From assembly GCA_019084025.1 (NCBI GenBank), contig JAHRBI010000006.1:186001-250000 (forward strand): a stretch of DNA of 64,000 bases. The letters are read 5' to 3'. Positions 8,562-18,525 of this stretch are shown in pieces. Both the position numbers and the translations under genes were made by a program. Below the pieces are notes generated by a model. It did not search any database. It saw only the letters and a list, made by a program, of their open reading frames with translations, and was not told where the DNA came from. Position 1 is the stretch's first letter. Each line of letters opens with the position of its first letter. This stretch comes from Burkholderiaceae bacterium DAT-1 (GTDB lineage Bacteria; Pseudomonadota; Gammaproteobacteria; Burkholderiales; Chitinimonadaceae).

Positions 8562-9386
8562 CTACCCTTTGATACCGGCGCTGGCGAGCCCGGCAATAAA
8601 ATGACGCTGGAACAGCACAAACAATAACAGCAGAGGCGCAATCGCCATGACCGCCCCCGCCATCAATACAGGATAGCTGGTACCCGCACGGCTACCCAGC
8701 GATGCCAGCCCCACCGGCAGCGTCATGCGCGCTTCTTCCGTATTCACGATGAGTGGCCACAAGAGACTATTCCAGCTCCATAGCACCACAATAATCCCGA
8801 ATGCAATCAGCCCTGACTTCACCAAGGGCAACATGATGTACCAGAAGGTTTGCAGCGGATTCAGGCCATCGACAATGGCCGCCTCTTCCAGCTCTTTGGG
8901 GAGGCCCTGAAAGAACTGCCGCAGCATGAATGCGCCATAAATACTGAACAGATTGGGCAGCACCAGACCTGTCATGGAATTCAGTAATCCCATGCGATTG
9001 ATAATCATGAATTGCGGTATGACCAGCAGCTGAACGGGCACCATCAGAATCGACAGGCATACCACAAACAGCAGATCGCGCCCTGGGAACTTCAGCCTTG
9101 CAAAGGCATAGGCAGCCATGGCAGAAATAGCCACCTGCCCTGCTACCACAATGAGCGTGGCGCAAAGCGTATTGAAGTAAAAGCCAAGAAAAGGCATTTC
9201 CTGAAAGACTAAGGCATAGTTTTCCGCATGCCAGACAGCCGGCAATACAGTCGGTGGAGTTTGAATCGACTCAGTTTGCGTCTTGAACGATGTAAGCATC
9301 ATCCATAGAAATGGCCCAACCGTTAATAATGCAGACAGTGCCAGAACAAGATGGGCAACAGGAGAGGATTTCTTCAGCGTACTCAT
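8562..9386 (-). CDS. Sugar ABC transporter permease, MalG-like
   Basis: A 274-aa inner-membrane protein with six predicted helices, the first at about residues 12-32. The cytoplasmic EAA loop reads ELEEAAIVDGLNPLQTFWYIMLPL, which docks to the ATPase. It is the second permease of a CUT1-type carbohydrate importer and starts 2 nt after the partner permease gene ends. Confidence 0.92.
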   Translation of the reverse strand: MSTLKKSSPVAHLVLALSALLTVGPFLWMMLTSFKTQTESIQTPPTVLPAVWHAENYALVFQEMPFLGFYFNTLCATLIVVAGQVAISAMAAYAFARLKFPGRDLLFVVCLSILMVPVQLLVIPQFMIINRMGLLNSMTGLVLPNLFSIYGAFMLRQFFQGLPKELEEAAIVDGLNPLQTFWYIMLPLVKSGLIAFGIIVVLWSWNSLLWPLIVNTEEARMTLPVGLASLGSRAGTSYPVLMAGAVMAIAPLLLLFVLFQRHFIAGLASAGIKG

Positions 9387-9388
9387 GC

Positions 9389-10309
9389 TTATTGTCCTTG
9401 CCAGCGAGTCAGGTAACGGTTCAATTTAAGCTGTGCAACTGTCAGCAGCATGGTGATGGCAAACAGCACCATTGCCACTGCCGAGGCATAGCCTTTTTCC
9501 TGCTCTTCAAAGGCATACTTGTAAAACAGATAGACAATAGATTGCGCATGATCCTCGACCAGCGGATTGCGTCCCACCAGCATATAGATCAGATCGAAAA
9601 TCTGTAAAACCTCGATCAGGGTCATGACCGATACGAAAAATAAGGTAGGCACCATCTGGGGCAGAATCACGTAGCGAAAACGTGCCCATTTACCCGCACC
9701 ATCCATCCAGGCTGCCTCCAGCATTTCACCGGGTACGGCTTGCAATCCGGCAAGCAAAATCACCATCTTTACCGCGATTGAGCTCCATACCAGCACTGCC
9801 ATGATGCTGATTCGGACAACCTGAGGGTCTGCGAGCCATGCCTGTGGATCGACCTGAAATTGCTCCAGAAGCTGATTCAACAGGCCGAAATCGAAGTCAA
9901 ATATCCAGCGCCACACCAGTGCAACCGCAGTCGACATGGTCACGGCCGGTACGAATAGGAGGGTCCGGTACACCCCGATGCCCTTCACATTGGCATTCAA
10001 CGCAAGGGCTAAGCCTAGCGAAATGGCCAGAATCAAGGGCACACAGACCACTGCATAGACGCAGGTATTCCACAGCGCCGCACGCAGCTTTTCATCGGAC
10101 CACAAGCGTACATAGTTATCCAGCGTCAGGTGCTGCCACGCACCAAATGCACCCAGATCGGTGAAGCTATAGAACACACTCTGAAGCAATGGCAGCACAA
10201 AAAAGATGCTCAGTCCCAGCACCAGAGGCAAGACCATCAGCATGCCGTAACGCTGGTGTTGCCGCGCAATGCGCTCGGGTGGTCCGGCCCTGAATTGTTG
10301 AACCGCCAT
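9389..10309 (-). CDS. Sugar ABC transporter permease, MalF/UgpA-like
   Basis: A 306-aa inner-membrane protein with about six helices and the EAA loop EMLEAAWMDGAGKWARFRYVILPQ. The N-terminus is cytoplasmic and basic (RIARQHQRYG). It follows the binding-protein gene by 1 nt and pairs with the MalG-like permease. Confidence 0.92.
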   Translation of the reverse strand: MAVQQFRAGPPERIARQHQRYGMLMVLPLVLGLSIFFVLPLLQSVFYSFTDLGAFGAWQHLTLDNYVRLWSDEKLRAALWNTCVYAVVCVPLILAISLGLALALNANVKGIGVYRTLLFVPAVTMSTAVALVWRWIFDFDFGLLNQLLEQFQVDPQAWLADPQVVRISIMAVLVWSSIAVKMVILLAGLQAVPGEMLEAAWMDGAGKWARFRYVILPQMVPTLFFVSVMTLIEVLQIFDLIYMLVGRNPLVEDHAQSIVYLFYKYAFEEQEKGYASAVAMVLFAITMLLTVAQLKLNRYLTRWQGQ

Positions 10310-10310
10310 G

Positions 10311-11561
10311 CTACTTTTCCGATGCCAGAATCTGATTTACATCACTAACCACTACGGGCATCACCTTTGCGGGATCCTGCCCCATCCAGACCTTATTCAG
10401 CCCTTCGTACAGCTTTTTGTTCCACTTTGCGGTGTAAAGCGACACTGGATAGGGGTAGGACTGACCGAGCGCATTCACATAAGCACTGACATCCATCGGG
10501 AATGCTTTCACCCAGTCAGCCTGTGCAGACAATCTGGCCGGTATGACGGTGCGTGTAGACGCCAGCTGTCGCTGCGCCCAATCGCCGGCCATAAACGATA
10601 CAAATTTCCACGCTTCGTCTTTGTTTTTGCTGCTTTGGGTAATGACATTCGCCAATGAGTGCGCTACGGAGACCGATTTGGCCAGCGCAGGCATCTGCAC
10701 GACGCCAATCTGATCTTTCAGTGCGGGATTGTCTGTAAGCGGCTTCGCTTGCCACGAACCGGCATACAGCATTCCCACCCGTCCCGACTGAAACAGATCT
10801 GCACCTTGCACACCGCCAATCTGCAGCACATTGGCAATGAGCCCCTTTCCCATGAGGGCTTGCAGCTTGCGTAATGCGTCTACCGACTGTGGTTCAGCCA
10901 TTCCCGACCTGGTGCGATCCGCACTCAGGATATTGCCGCCATTGGATGGAATGATGTTGTAATAGGTTTCCTGCCCATTGCCCAGCAGATCCATAAAGAT
11001 GGGGTACACTTTACGACCATGCTTTTGCTGCAGCTTTTGCGCCGCAGCAGTCATATCGTCCCATTTCCAGTTATTGCCGGGAACAGCCACACCCGCCTCG
11101 GTAAACAACTTTTTGTTGTACCACACTGCAACTGAGTCAATGTCGCGCGGAAGCCCGTACTGCCGCCCCTGATAATTAAATGATTTAACTGACGCTGGAA
11201 CAAAGTCCTCCAGCTTAAGGCCGGATTTAGCGATATAGTCATCCAGCGGAATAATGGCTTTATTACGTGCATAATTTTGCACATTCACCATATTCATCCA
11301 CATCACATCAGGGGCTACGCCGCCAGTGACGGCTGCCTCCATTTTTAGCCAGTACTGGCTATTTGAAGCGCTATCCGGAATCAGCTCGACATTGACATGT
11401 ATGCCGGGATTCGCTTTTTCGAATTGCTGAATAATGGTACGAATTGCGGGCAGCTGATTTTTATCCCAGATGGCATAGCGCAAATCGCCAGCCTGTGCAG
11501 CCATGCCAGCCACTGCCAATAAGCCGGCCAGAAATGTTTTGAGTCGTGCGGGTTGTTTCAT
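10311..11561 (-). CDS. Extracellular sugar-binding protein of CUT1 ABC importer
   Basis: A 416-aa protein with a cleavable signal peptide (MKQPARLKTFLAGLLAVAGM, cut after AQA). It has the family 1 solute-binding pattern: LRYAIWD at the mature N-terminus, FEKANPGIHVNVEL, APDVMWMN and a C-terminal GLNKVWMG. The binding partners are the two permeases and ATPase directly downstream. The operon predicts GalNAc, galactosamine or a GalNAc-containing oligosaccharide as ligand; this is inference. Confidence 0.9.
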   Translation of the reverse strand: MKQPARLKTFLAGLLAVAGMAAQAGDLRYAIWDKNQLPAIRTIIQQFEKANPGIHVNVELIPDSASNSQYWLKMEAAVTGGVAPDVMWMNMVNVQNYARNKAIIPLDDYIAKSGLKLEDFVPASVKSFNYQGRQYGLPRDIDSVAVWYNKKLFTEAGVAVPGNNWKWDDMTAAAQKLQQKHGRKVYPIFMDLLGNGQETYYNIIPSNGGNILSADRTRSGMAEPQSVDALRKLQALMGKGLIANVLQIGGVQGADLFQSGRVGMLYAGSWQAKPLTDNPALKDQIGVVQMPALAKSVSVAHSLANVITQSSKNKDEAWKFVSFMAGDWAQRQLASTRTVIPARLSAQADWVKAFPMDVSAYVNALGQSYPYPVSLYTAKWNKKLYEGLNKVWMGQDPAKVMPVVVSDVNQILASEK

Positions 11562-11612
11562 GGTCTCCTCATTTTCCCCGTACTATGCATGTCTCTGTTG
11601 CAACAGTTCCGG

Positions 11613-12530
11613 TTATCTTTCCAGATACTGCCTGAACAGTAAGGCTGCGCCGCGTGTCGCGCCGGCATCGCCAAAATATGGGCCGCGAACCGGTGGCACC
11701 TGTGCGGCTTTAAAAATATGCTGCTGAATTGCGCTGGGTAGCGCAGAATACATTTCCTCTATGAGGGAAAGCCCACCACCCAGAACAATGACACCGGGAT
11801 CGAGCACCAGCACAATATTGGCCAGCCCGTACCCCAGAATATCCGTAATCATCGCAAAGAATTGTCTGGCCGCCACGTCGCCAGCCCGCATGTCCGCAAC
11901 AATATCCGGGGTTGATTTATCGGTGCCAAATTGGTGCCGATATAACGCAGCAATACCTGTTCCGCTGATATAGCGTTCCAGGCACCCAGATAAGCCACAT
12001 CCGCACTCAAATATGGGTAGCTGATACTTTATCTGCAATGGCGCAGAAATAGGCATATGCCCCCATTCGCCTGATATACCCTGGCGGGAGGGAATCAGCA
12101 CACCGTCGACGCAGATGCCCGCGCCAGCACCGGTTCCCAGAATGGCGCCGAATACAGTGCGAGACTGCGAGCCGCTTCCGCCATTGGCTTCGGATAATGC
12201 GAACAACTGACAGTCGTTACCTACGACCACAGTGCGCTTGAGGCGGGATTCGAGATCAGCGGCAACACAACGACCATTGATCGCTGGAATATTGGAACTG
12301 AAGCAGGCGCCGGTATCCGGATCGCGCAATCCAGGTATACCGACACCCAGGCCGGACAGCGTCCCCAGTTGCAGCTCGGCTTCGTTCACCAACGATATCA
12401 CACAGGAGAGGAATGCCTCGTAGTCCTCACCGGGTGTTGCCACCCGACGAACAAATAAGCATTCGTTGGCATCGTTGTAGACCGCCAGTTCGATTTTTGT
12501 GCCGCCGATATCGATCCCGCCCACATGCAT
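11613..12530 (-). CDS. agaK: ROK-family sugar kinase, probable GalNAc kinase
   Basis: A 305-aa ROK kinase starting at ATG 12530, one base after the TGA of the upstream SIS gene. It has the phosphate motif GIDIGGTKIELA, the catalytic Asp region VVGNDCQLFALSEA, ATP-binding GAILGTGAGAG and the structural zinc motif CGCGLSGCLE. A longer in-frame start exists inside the upstream gene but would add an unrelated leader. ROK kinases phosphorylate N-acetylhexosamines at C6; beside AgaS and a deacetylase, GalNAc is the likely substrate. The symbol is by context. Confidence 0.85.
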   Translation of the reverse strand: MHVGGIDIGGTKIELAVYNDANECLFVRRVATPGEDYEAFLSCVISLVNEAELQLGTLSGLGVGIPGLRDPDTGACFSSNIPAINGRCVAADLESRLKRTVVVGNDCQLFALSEANGGSGSQSRTVFGAILGTGAGAGICVDGVLIPSRQGISGEWGHMPISAPLQIKYQLPIFECGCGLSGCLERYISGTGIAALYRHQFGTDKSTPDIVADMRAGDVAARQFFAMITDILGYGLANIVLVLDPGVIVLGGGLSLIEEMYSALPSAIQQHIFKAAQVPPVRGPYFGDAGATRGAALLFRQYLER

Positions 12531-12531
12531 T

Positions 12532-13734
12532 TCAGTGTGCCTCCGAACCCCGCAGATAAGGATGAATACGCACGCCCTGAACCACCCGATTGACCGATCC
12601 ATCCGGGAAGGGATTATCAGGTGTCAGTACCATGCGCATGGATTGCTGCAATGCCAGCTGCTGCAATAAGGTCACCATCACCGGTGCCGTCCAGGCCGGC
12701 GCCAAATCGGCAAGCGGCAAAACAATATTTAAATCGTTGTTGCGAGCATGCAGGGTATCATCAAGCGGCACCGGACTTACGACAATTACACGACAAGCCC
12801 GTGTACCTGTGCGCAGCTCACGAATGATATCGAGATCATACTGGCGGGTATGTGCATCGGATGAAAGCATCACGCACACCAGGGTTTCATCATTCACGAA
12901 TGCTTTCGGACCATGACGCAAACCCAGGCTGCTTTCGTAAATGGCTTCCAGCCGTCCCGCAGTCAACTCCAGCACCTTCAGTGCCCCCTCTCGTGCAACC
13001 GCTGTCAGCGGCCCACTACCAAGATAGACCAGGCGTTTGAAGGACTCACTGGCCAGCGTATAGCCAAAGAGTGAATGCTCACCCTTGAGTAGATCCCGTG
13101 CTACGTCAGCCACTTGCGTGACCTGTGCTGCGGCCGACTTATAGTCACTGGAAAAGCACACCAGTGCCGCAAGCAGCATGGTGCTGTAGCTACTGGTCAT
13201 CGCGAATCCGCCATCACACGATGCAGCGGGCATGGCCACGTTCAACGTATCGACCTGATCTGCATTTTGCACGGCAAGTGCGCCAGACTCATTACAGTGG
13301 ATATTCAGAAAGCGGCAGCCTGCTTGTTGAATACGTACGATATTGACCGCCTCCAGGCTTTCCGGGCTATTGCCACTGCGCGCAAAGGAAACCAGCAAGG
13401 TGGGGCGTTGCATGCCCAGCACATCCGGGCTTGAAACGATATCGGTCGTGGCAATTGCCTGAACATGGCAAGACAATCTACCGCGCAAATGTGCGGCAAC
13501 AGACTCGCCCACATAGGCCGATGTACCTGCGCCCGTAAAAATAATCTGTGCAGCAGGATTGGCGATAAAGGGCGATAGCCATGCTCGCACCTCCTCAAAC
13601 GCACTTCCCAGCCGGAGTACCATTGCCTTCCAGACATCCGGTTGTTGCATGATTTCGCGTGCGGTCAGAATGCCGCCAGCTGTTTGCCATTCTGCTTCCG
13701 AGCGCCCTAGAAGGACCATACCTGCATCAGCCAT
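12532..13734 (-). CDS. agaS: SIS-domain galactosamine-6-phosphate deaminase/isomerase, AgaS-type
   Basis: A 400-aa protein with two SIS sugar-isomerase domains. The first shows IIFTGAGTSAYVGES and LLVSFARSGNSPES; the second shows LVYLGSGPLTAVAREGALKVLELT and SLGLRHGPKAF. Length and motifs match AgaS, which converts galactosamine-6-phosphate to tagatose-6-phosphate plus ammonia. It is the first gene of the kinase/transport/aldolase operon and its upstream region carries a candidate AgaR-like operator. Confidence 0.9.
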   Translation of the reverse strand: MADAGMVLLGRSEAEWQTAGGILTAREIMQQPDVWKAMVLRLGSAFEEVRAWLSPFIANPAAQIIFTGAGTSAYVGESVAAHLRGRLSCHVQAIATTDIVSSPDVLGMQRPTLLVSFARSGNSPESLEAVNIVRIQQAGCRFLNIHCNESGALAVQNADQVDTLNVAMPAASCDGGFAMTSSYSTMLLAALVCFSSDYKSAAAQVTQVADVARDLLKGEHSLFGYTLASESFKRLVYLGSGPLTAVAREGALKVLELTAGRLEAIYESSLGLRHGPKAFVNDETLVCVMLSSDAHTRQYDLDIIRELRTGTRACRVIVVSPVPLDDTLHARNNDLNIVLPLADLAPAWTAPVMVTLLQQLALQQSMRMVLTPDNPFPDGSVNRVVQGVRIHPYLRGSEAH

Positions 13735-14052
13735 GCTGCCCTCCGCTCACTGTTCGTATTTGAAAAATATTGAGAATCATGTTCATGTTGGTTCTTGCGA
13801 TGCCAGACAGTCTTCCGCATCACACACTCGGGGCAGATTCCTCAGGGTTATCCTGCCAGACCCCACCCCTATTTTCTTTCGTTTCATTGCATATTAACAC
13901 TCACCAATTTCGTTGTATATATCTTCAAACAAAATCGAAAGAATACATACTTTTGCATATTTAAAGGGGCAGGCCAGCTGTGACAAATACCACTTTTTAG
14001 CAGACCTCCCCCTGTCTAATGCCTCAGAACGTGCATCTTGCTAATGGCAGCC
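13735..14052. promoter_or_regulatory. Upstream region of agaS operon
   Basis: This is 318 bases without a gene. An AT-rich patch at 13865-13965 contains CTTTCGTTTCATTGC (13876-13890) and, on the other strand, CTTTCGATTTTGTTTG (13941-13926). Both resemble the TTTCRTTT core I recall for E. coli AgaR operators. The promoter of the operon should lie here. No other structure was seen. Confidence 0.5.
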
Positions 14053-17000
14053 CTACCAGAACTTGTAGCCAGCCGAGAGTCGCACAATGCGTCCATACAA
14101 GCCCAGATATTCATAGCCATTTGCGCCATAACCACCACGCGGATCATACGCAGGGCGATGATCCAGCAGGTTCTGCATATTCAGATTGAGGTTGAGATTA
14201 CGCACGGGCTGCCAGCCGAGGTTCAGCGTCCAGTAGGTGCTGGATGGCAGGCCATTCTTGCAGATGCTTTCATTACTTGTAGGATTGTTGGCGCAGCTAT
14301 CCGGCTCCCAGCTGGGGTCAAACCATGACATGCTCTCGCCCGATGCACCTACGCCGCGCAAGGCCTGCGGGCCGACATAATTCGCCATCAGACTGGCGTT
14401 GTATTCACGCTTGCCCCAATTCACGGCAAAAGTCGAGGTCAAGCGAGGCATCATGTAGGTGCCCACAGCATTGTCCGACCACTGGCCTTCCGGATCGGTG
14501 ATCTTGTTGCGGTTTTTGTAAGTTGCCTGCCAGTTGAACGACAGATTACCGGCCTCACCCAGATTCCAGCGCGCATTGGCACTGACATCAAACCCATCCA
14601 CCAGCGACTTGCCCTGGTTGATAAAGGAATTTGTCACACCGGCGAGCTTGCCCAGCGTATAGGTCGGCACAACTGGACAGGCGCCGGGATTACCCTTGCA
14701 CAGTCTTGCCACGATGGACTCGATATCTGCATCAGCCAAAGACTTTGGTGCGCGCAAAAAGACGCCCGGAACGGATTGAACCGACTTGCCGTACTTTTCC
14801 AGCGCATCGGCCAGAACAACTGTCGCATCCTGCTGAATGATTTCATTCTTGCGATTAAAGAAGAAATAGTCGGCCGACACGTCAAACCACTTAACAGGCT
14901 GAAATACGAAACCGGCGCTGCTAATCCGTGTTTTCTCCGGCTGCAAATCAGGATTGGGGCGTGTTACACCGCCAACAAACTGGTTTCCGCACTCGTTACG
15001 CTGTAGGTCGTTTCCTTTTTTGACATCCCCCTTTGCGCCATAGTTGATCAGCACATTTGCCAGCTCGGATGCTTCTTCGCAACGATACTGATCATTTGCA
15101 CTGACAATCCGGTAAACCCCCCCATTCCCCGACTCGGCCAGACTCGGTGCGCGGAATCCTTCCGAATAGCTACCACGCACAAGCAGTGCTTCGCTCGCGG
15201 CATATTTCAACCCGACCTTAGGCACGACATTGGTACTGAAGCCGGGATATTTGTCGACGCGCGCAGCGACATTCAACTCCAGCTTGCCACTCACCGGCAC
15301 CAGCACTTCGCTGAATACTGCGCCTACAGTGCGACCGCCCTCAAACCACGAACCACCCTGCCACCAGATATCTCCATTAGCCGCTGCAGCATCGCCGGGA
15401 CTACTAAAATACTGTCGACTGACTGTCCCGCCTGCAGCGAGCATCACATCCCCTGCCGGCAGCTCGGCAATCCTGCCGCTCAGCTTGGCATCCAGCGTGG
15501 TAAACCGATCGTGTCCGGGATAGACAACATCCGGATACATCTTTTCAAGCAGTGCACGGTTGGCGGCACTGGTCTGGCCGAATTGATAGCGCGCATTGGG
15601 GCTGATCAGTGGCAGCACAAGCACATCTCCCGGTACAGGATTGCCGTAATAATCCTTCTGCTGAACAGTCAAGGTATCAAACTTGCCCGTATCCGGATTT
15701 CCCAGTGCGTAGGTCATGCCCGATACACTCATATTGGAACCGCGCTGATGCATTTCAGCACGGGAACCTGCCAGCGTCAGGCCAGCTTCCCAATCCCAGG
15801 CACCCACCGCCCCCTTCAGGCCGGCCACCACGCGGTATTCACGATCCTGCGATGACTGGCGGAACAGAGAAATATCATCCTGAAACTGATACAACATCGC
15901 CGTGGCCCCCCCAAATCGCGGATCACGCTTGTCTGCGGGCACGATGTTGTAAGGATGATTAGCCGAGAGATATGGAAACTCGAAGACATGGAAGTTGGTG
16001 CCCGTATTACGGGCATACCACCCTCCACCGTATCCGGGCGAACCCGAGTAGGCATATCCCGGCCCGACATTGCTTCCCATGTCGATGGTGGTATACGACA
16101 ATTCCGCAAATCCCTGCAGATTGTCATTGAAGCGATAGTGGCCGTTCAGGTACAGATTATTACGATCCGATTCGGGCGAAAAAATCCCGCCTTTGAGCGT
16201 GTTCACCACACAATTCGAGCCATATTCAGGCCCGTACGGCTGGACAATGTTCTTGCAGCCGGGGCCGGCATAGGCAACGCTTCTGGCCCCATACTGCGTC
16301 CCCGGGTTGATCTCGCCCATTGAACTGCCATTCGGATAGTAGCCATCCCAGTATGTTGGATTGAAGCTGTTCCATGTCGCCCCCGGCAGATTCACCACCT
16401 TATCGAGGTTGGTTTCCATCCGCTTGAAATGACTAAACGAGCCATACAGATTGTACCCATCGGCCTCCAGATCACCGAAGCCGTAGCTCACGCTGGCATT
16501 CATCTCGCGGTTGGTGGCGGACTTGATGGAACTCTGCGCATTTCCCTTAACCTCAAGCCCCTTGTAGCTCGACTTGGTGATGATGTTCATTACGCCGGCA
16601 ATGGCGTCCGAGCCATACACGGCCGACGCCCCATCGGCCAGTATTTCTATACGTTCAATCGCATCTGCTGGAATGGCATCGATATTGACGAACTGATGCT
16701 GGAAATTCATCGGCGCGCCAAAGTTTGCCAGTCGACGCCCGTTGAGCAGTGTTAGCGTGGAATGCGCCCCTAGTCCGCGCAGATTAGCGCCGGACGCACC
16801 ATCCCATCCTGAAAACAGGCTGTTGAAATCCTGCTCGCCTGCGCCTTGCACCATGCCCGGCACCTTGGTCAGGATCTCCTGCAACGTATTGGCACCCATT
16901 GCATCAATCTGCTGCCGGCTCACCACCTGCAACGGGGAGGCCGTTTCCTTGTCGATTCGTTTAATGCTCGATCCGGTGACTTCGATACGCTCAACTCGCT

Positions 17001-17130
17001 TTGGTGCATCGGACGCATTGCGGTCGTTTGACTTGCTTTCAACCTTTTCTACACTTACCGGCTCCTCTGCAAAAGCGCCCCCCACCAAACCGGCTGCCAC
17101 CAGAGCCGCAACTATCCGATTCACTCTCAT
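14053..17130 (-). CDS. TonB-dependent receptor of the GalNAc locus
   Basis: A 1025-aa outer-membrane receptor. The signal peptide (MRVNRIVAALVAAGLVGGAF, cut near FAEE) is followed by a short TonB-box region with RVERIEVTGSSIKR, a plug domain (PLQVVSRQQIDAMGANTLQEI, then NLRGLGAHSTLTLLNGRR and SAVYGSDAIAGVMNI) and a barrel ending in YKFW. There is no N-terminal STN domain, so it probably does not signal to an anti-sigma factor. Cys pairs in extracellular loops (RCEE / NECG) are visible. It lies between the deacetylase gene and the agaS operon, so it likely imports amino-sugar glycans or glycopeptides across the outer membrane. Confidence 0.92.
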   Translation of the reverse strand: MRVNRIVAALVAAGLVGGAFAEEPVSVEKVESKSNDRNASDAPKRVERIEVTGSSIKRIDKETASPLQVVSRQQIDAMGANTLQEILTKVPGMVQGAGEQDFNSLFSGWDGASGANLRGLGAHSTLTLLNGRRLANFGAPMNFQHQFVNIDAIPADAIERIEILADGASAVYGSDAIAGVMNIITKSSYKGLEVKGNAQSSIKSATNREMNASVSYGFGDLEADGYNLYGSFSHFKRMETNLDKVVNLPGATWNSFNPTYWDGYYPNGSSMGEINPGTQYGARSVAYAGPGCKNIVQPYGPEYGSNCVVNTLKGGIFSPESDRNNLYLNGHYRFNDNLQGFAELSYTTIDMGSNVGPGYAYSGSPGYGGGWYARNTGTNFHVFEFPYLSANHPYNIVPADKRDPRFGGATAMLYQFQDDISLFRQSSQDREYRVVAGLKGAVGAWDWEAGLTLAGSRAEMHQRGSNMSVSGMTYALGNPDTGKFDTLTVQQKDYYGNPVPGDVLVLPLISPNARYQFGQTSAANRALLEKMYPDVVYPGHDRFTTLDAKLSGRIAELPAGDVMLAAGGTVSRQYFSSPGDAAAANGDIWWQGGSWFEGGRTVGAVFSEVLVPVSGKLELNVAARVDKYPGFSTNVVPKVGLKYAASEALLVRGSYSEGFRAPSLAESGNGGVYRIVSANDQYRCEEASELANVLINYGAKGDVKKGNDLQRNECGNQFVGGVTRPNPDLQPEKTRISSAGFVFQPVKWFDVSADYFFFNRKNEIIQQDATVVLADALEKYGKSVQSVPGVFLRAPKSLADADIESIVARLCKGNPGACPVVPTYTLGKLAGVTNSFINQGKSLVDGFDVSANARWNLGEAGNLSFNWQATYKNRNKITDPEGQWSDNAVGTYMMPRLTSTFAVNWGKREYNASLMANYVGPQALRGVGASGESMSWFDPSWEPDSCANNPTSNESICKNGLPSSTYWTLNLGWQPVRNLNLNLNMQNLLDHRPAYDPRGGYGANGYEYLGLYGRIVRLSAGYKFW

Positions 17131-17249
17131 CCTGTTTTCCTTATGTAATTCGCCACGTTCATCAGCCTCTACCGCCTAGACGCCTGCTCATGTATCAGGA
17201 TGTTCAAGCAAAAGCACGGCTAAAAAGTCGTCAAACAACAGTTTATATT

Positions 17250-17260
17250 CTTTCGCTTAC
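17250..17260 (+). promoter_or_regulatory. Candidate AgaR-like site before the receptor gene
   Basis: CTTTCGCTTAC lies 120 nt upstream of the receptor start codon and shares the TTTCG(T/C)TT core with sites before the agaS and peptidase-nagA units. A short match, so low confidence alone. Confidence 0.3.
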
Positions 17261-17302
17261 CACCCATTTGAGAGCATGCCACCGCAAAGCAACGCAACAC
17301 AA

Positions 17303-17340
17303 CGAAAAAATAATGGCTTTGTAAAAAACATACAAAGCCA
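17303..17340 (-). terminator. Rho-independent terminator of nagA
   Basis: ATGGCTTTGT and ACAAAGCCAT form a perfect 10-bp stem (17312-17340) with a 9-nt loop. On the minus strand it is followed by TATTTTTT. It separates the deacetylase unit from the receptor gene. Confidence 0.85.
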
Positions 17341-17367
17341 TCGAAACAAAACAGACGAAAGAAAAAT

Positions 17368-18513
17368 TTAGGAAGAATGCACAAGCCGCCCTGCCACCCA
17401 TGTTCGTCTGACGCCTTCAAGATGCGGTGCAAGTGCGACCATGCTCGCGGTCTGTCCCGGCGCAAGCACCCCCAAATCAGGCCGGCGCAGTGCAAGCGCA
17501 GGATTACGTGATGCCAACGCCCAGACGCGTTCAAGGGGAAGCTCGAACCACTGCATTGCATACCGAACCGCATCGAGCAGATTCAGCGTACTGCCTGCGA
17601 GTCCACCGACATCGGTACGCGCTACACCATCTGTCACGGTCACAGTCATGGTGCCCAAGGCATACTGGCCGTCGGGCATGCCTGCTGCACGCATCGCATC
17701 GGAAATAAGGATGAGATGCGCCTCACCGGCACACGTCAATGCGATACGCGCTGCGGCAGGATGAACATGATGCCCATCCGCTATCAGCTCAATATGGGCG
17801 CCACGATGATCAAATCCTGCCCCTACCACGCCCGGATCACGATGATGCAGGCCGCGCATGCCGTTATAGCAATGCACGACCCCGGCAGCGCCTGCATGAA
17901 GGGCATGCGTTGTTTCGTCGTAACTCGCATCACTGTGGCCGATCAAGGTGCGCACACCGCGTGCTTGCAGCCACTGAATCGCTGCATCTGCCCCGGGCAA
18001 CTCGGCGGCCAGCGCCACCGTATTGAGGGCGCCCTCAGACAGGGCATACCAGTGCGACAACTCCTGCACACTAATCGGGCGCATTAAGGGCACCGGGTGA
18101 GCGCCACAACATTTCGCGGTGAAATAGGGCCCTTCCAGATATGCGCCGACAATTTCTGCTCCCCGAGTCCCCGTACGCTTGCTTTCACGGATCTGAACGA
18201 GCGCAGCCTCAATTGCGTCAGGTTGGGCGGTCACGGTAGTAGGGGCAAATGCCCCGACACCATGGCGTGCCAGATAACATGCAATGCCATCAAGTGCGTC
18301 ATGATTCGCATCCATGGTGTCAAGACCCATGGCGCCATGCACATGGCTATCCACCAGCGCCGGCATCAGCCAGGCATCTTCCAGATCCAGATCACACTCA
18401 CCGTAATCTATCGCTTCGATTTTGCCTTCAGCATTGATTGCGACCGTTGCGTGATCCAGCCAGCCCTCTGCTGTTAACACGCGCGCAGCGCGCACTCTGA
18501 CGGGGGATACCAT
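17368..18513 (-). CDS. N-acetylhexosamine-6-phosphate deacetylase (NagA/AgaA)
   Basis: A 381-aa amidohydrolase-fold enzyme. It shows DSHVHGAMGLDTMD, the metal Glu in GAYLEGPYF, His ligands in LIGHSDASYDE and VHCYNGM, and the catalytic Asp in LISDAMRAAG. These are the NagA family landmarks. It removes acetate from GlcNAc-6-P or GalNAc-6-P. Beside AgaS, the galacto form (AgaA) is more likely, but the sequence alone does not separate them. It starts 12 nt after the S9 peptidase stop and the two form one transcription unit. Confidence 0.9.
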   Translation of the reverse strand: MVSPVRVRAARVLTAEGWLDHATVAINAEGKIEAIDYGECDLDLEDAWLMPALVDSHVHGAMGLDTMDANHDALDGIACYLARHGVGAFAPTTVTAQPDAIEAALVQIRESKRTGTRGAEIVGAYLEGPYFTAKCCGAHPVPLMRPISVQELSHWYALSEGALNTVALAAELPGADAAIQWLQARGVRTLIGHSDASYDETTHALHAGAAGVVHCYNGMRGLHHRDPGVVGAGFDHRGAHIELIADGHHVHPAAARIALTCAGEAHLILISDAMRAAGMPDGQYALGTMTVTVTDGVARTDVGGLAGSTLNLLDAVRYAMQWFELPLERVWALASRNPALALRRPDLGVLAPGQTASMVALAPHLEGVRRTWVAGRLVHSS

Positions 18514-18525
18514 GTGTCTTCCTTT

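Noticed and set aside
17341-17361. AgaR-like CTTTCG site right after nagA
   Set aside because: It matches part of the motif but lies in the 3' end of the nagA transcript, before its terminator, where an operator for the receptor gene is unlikely.
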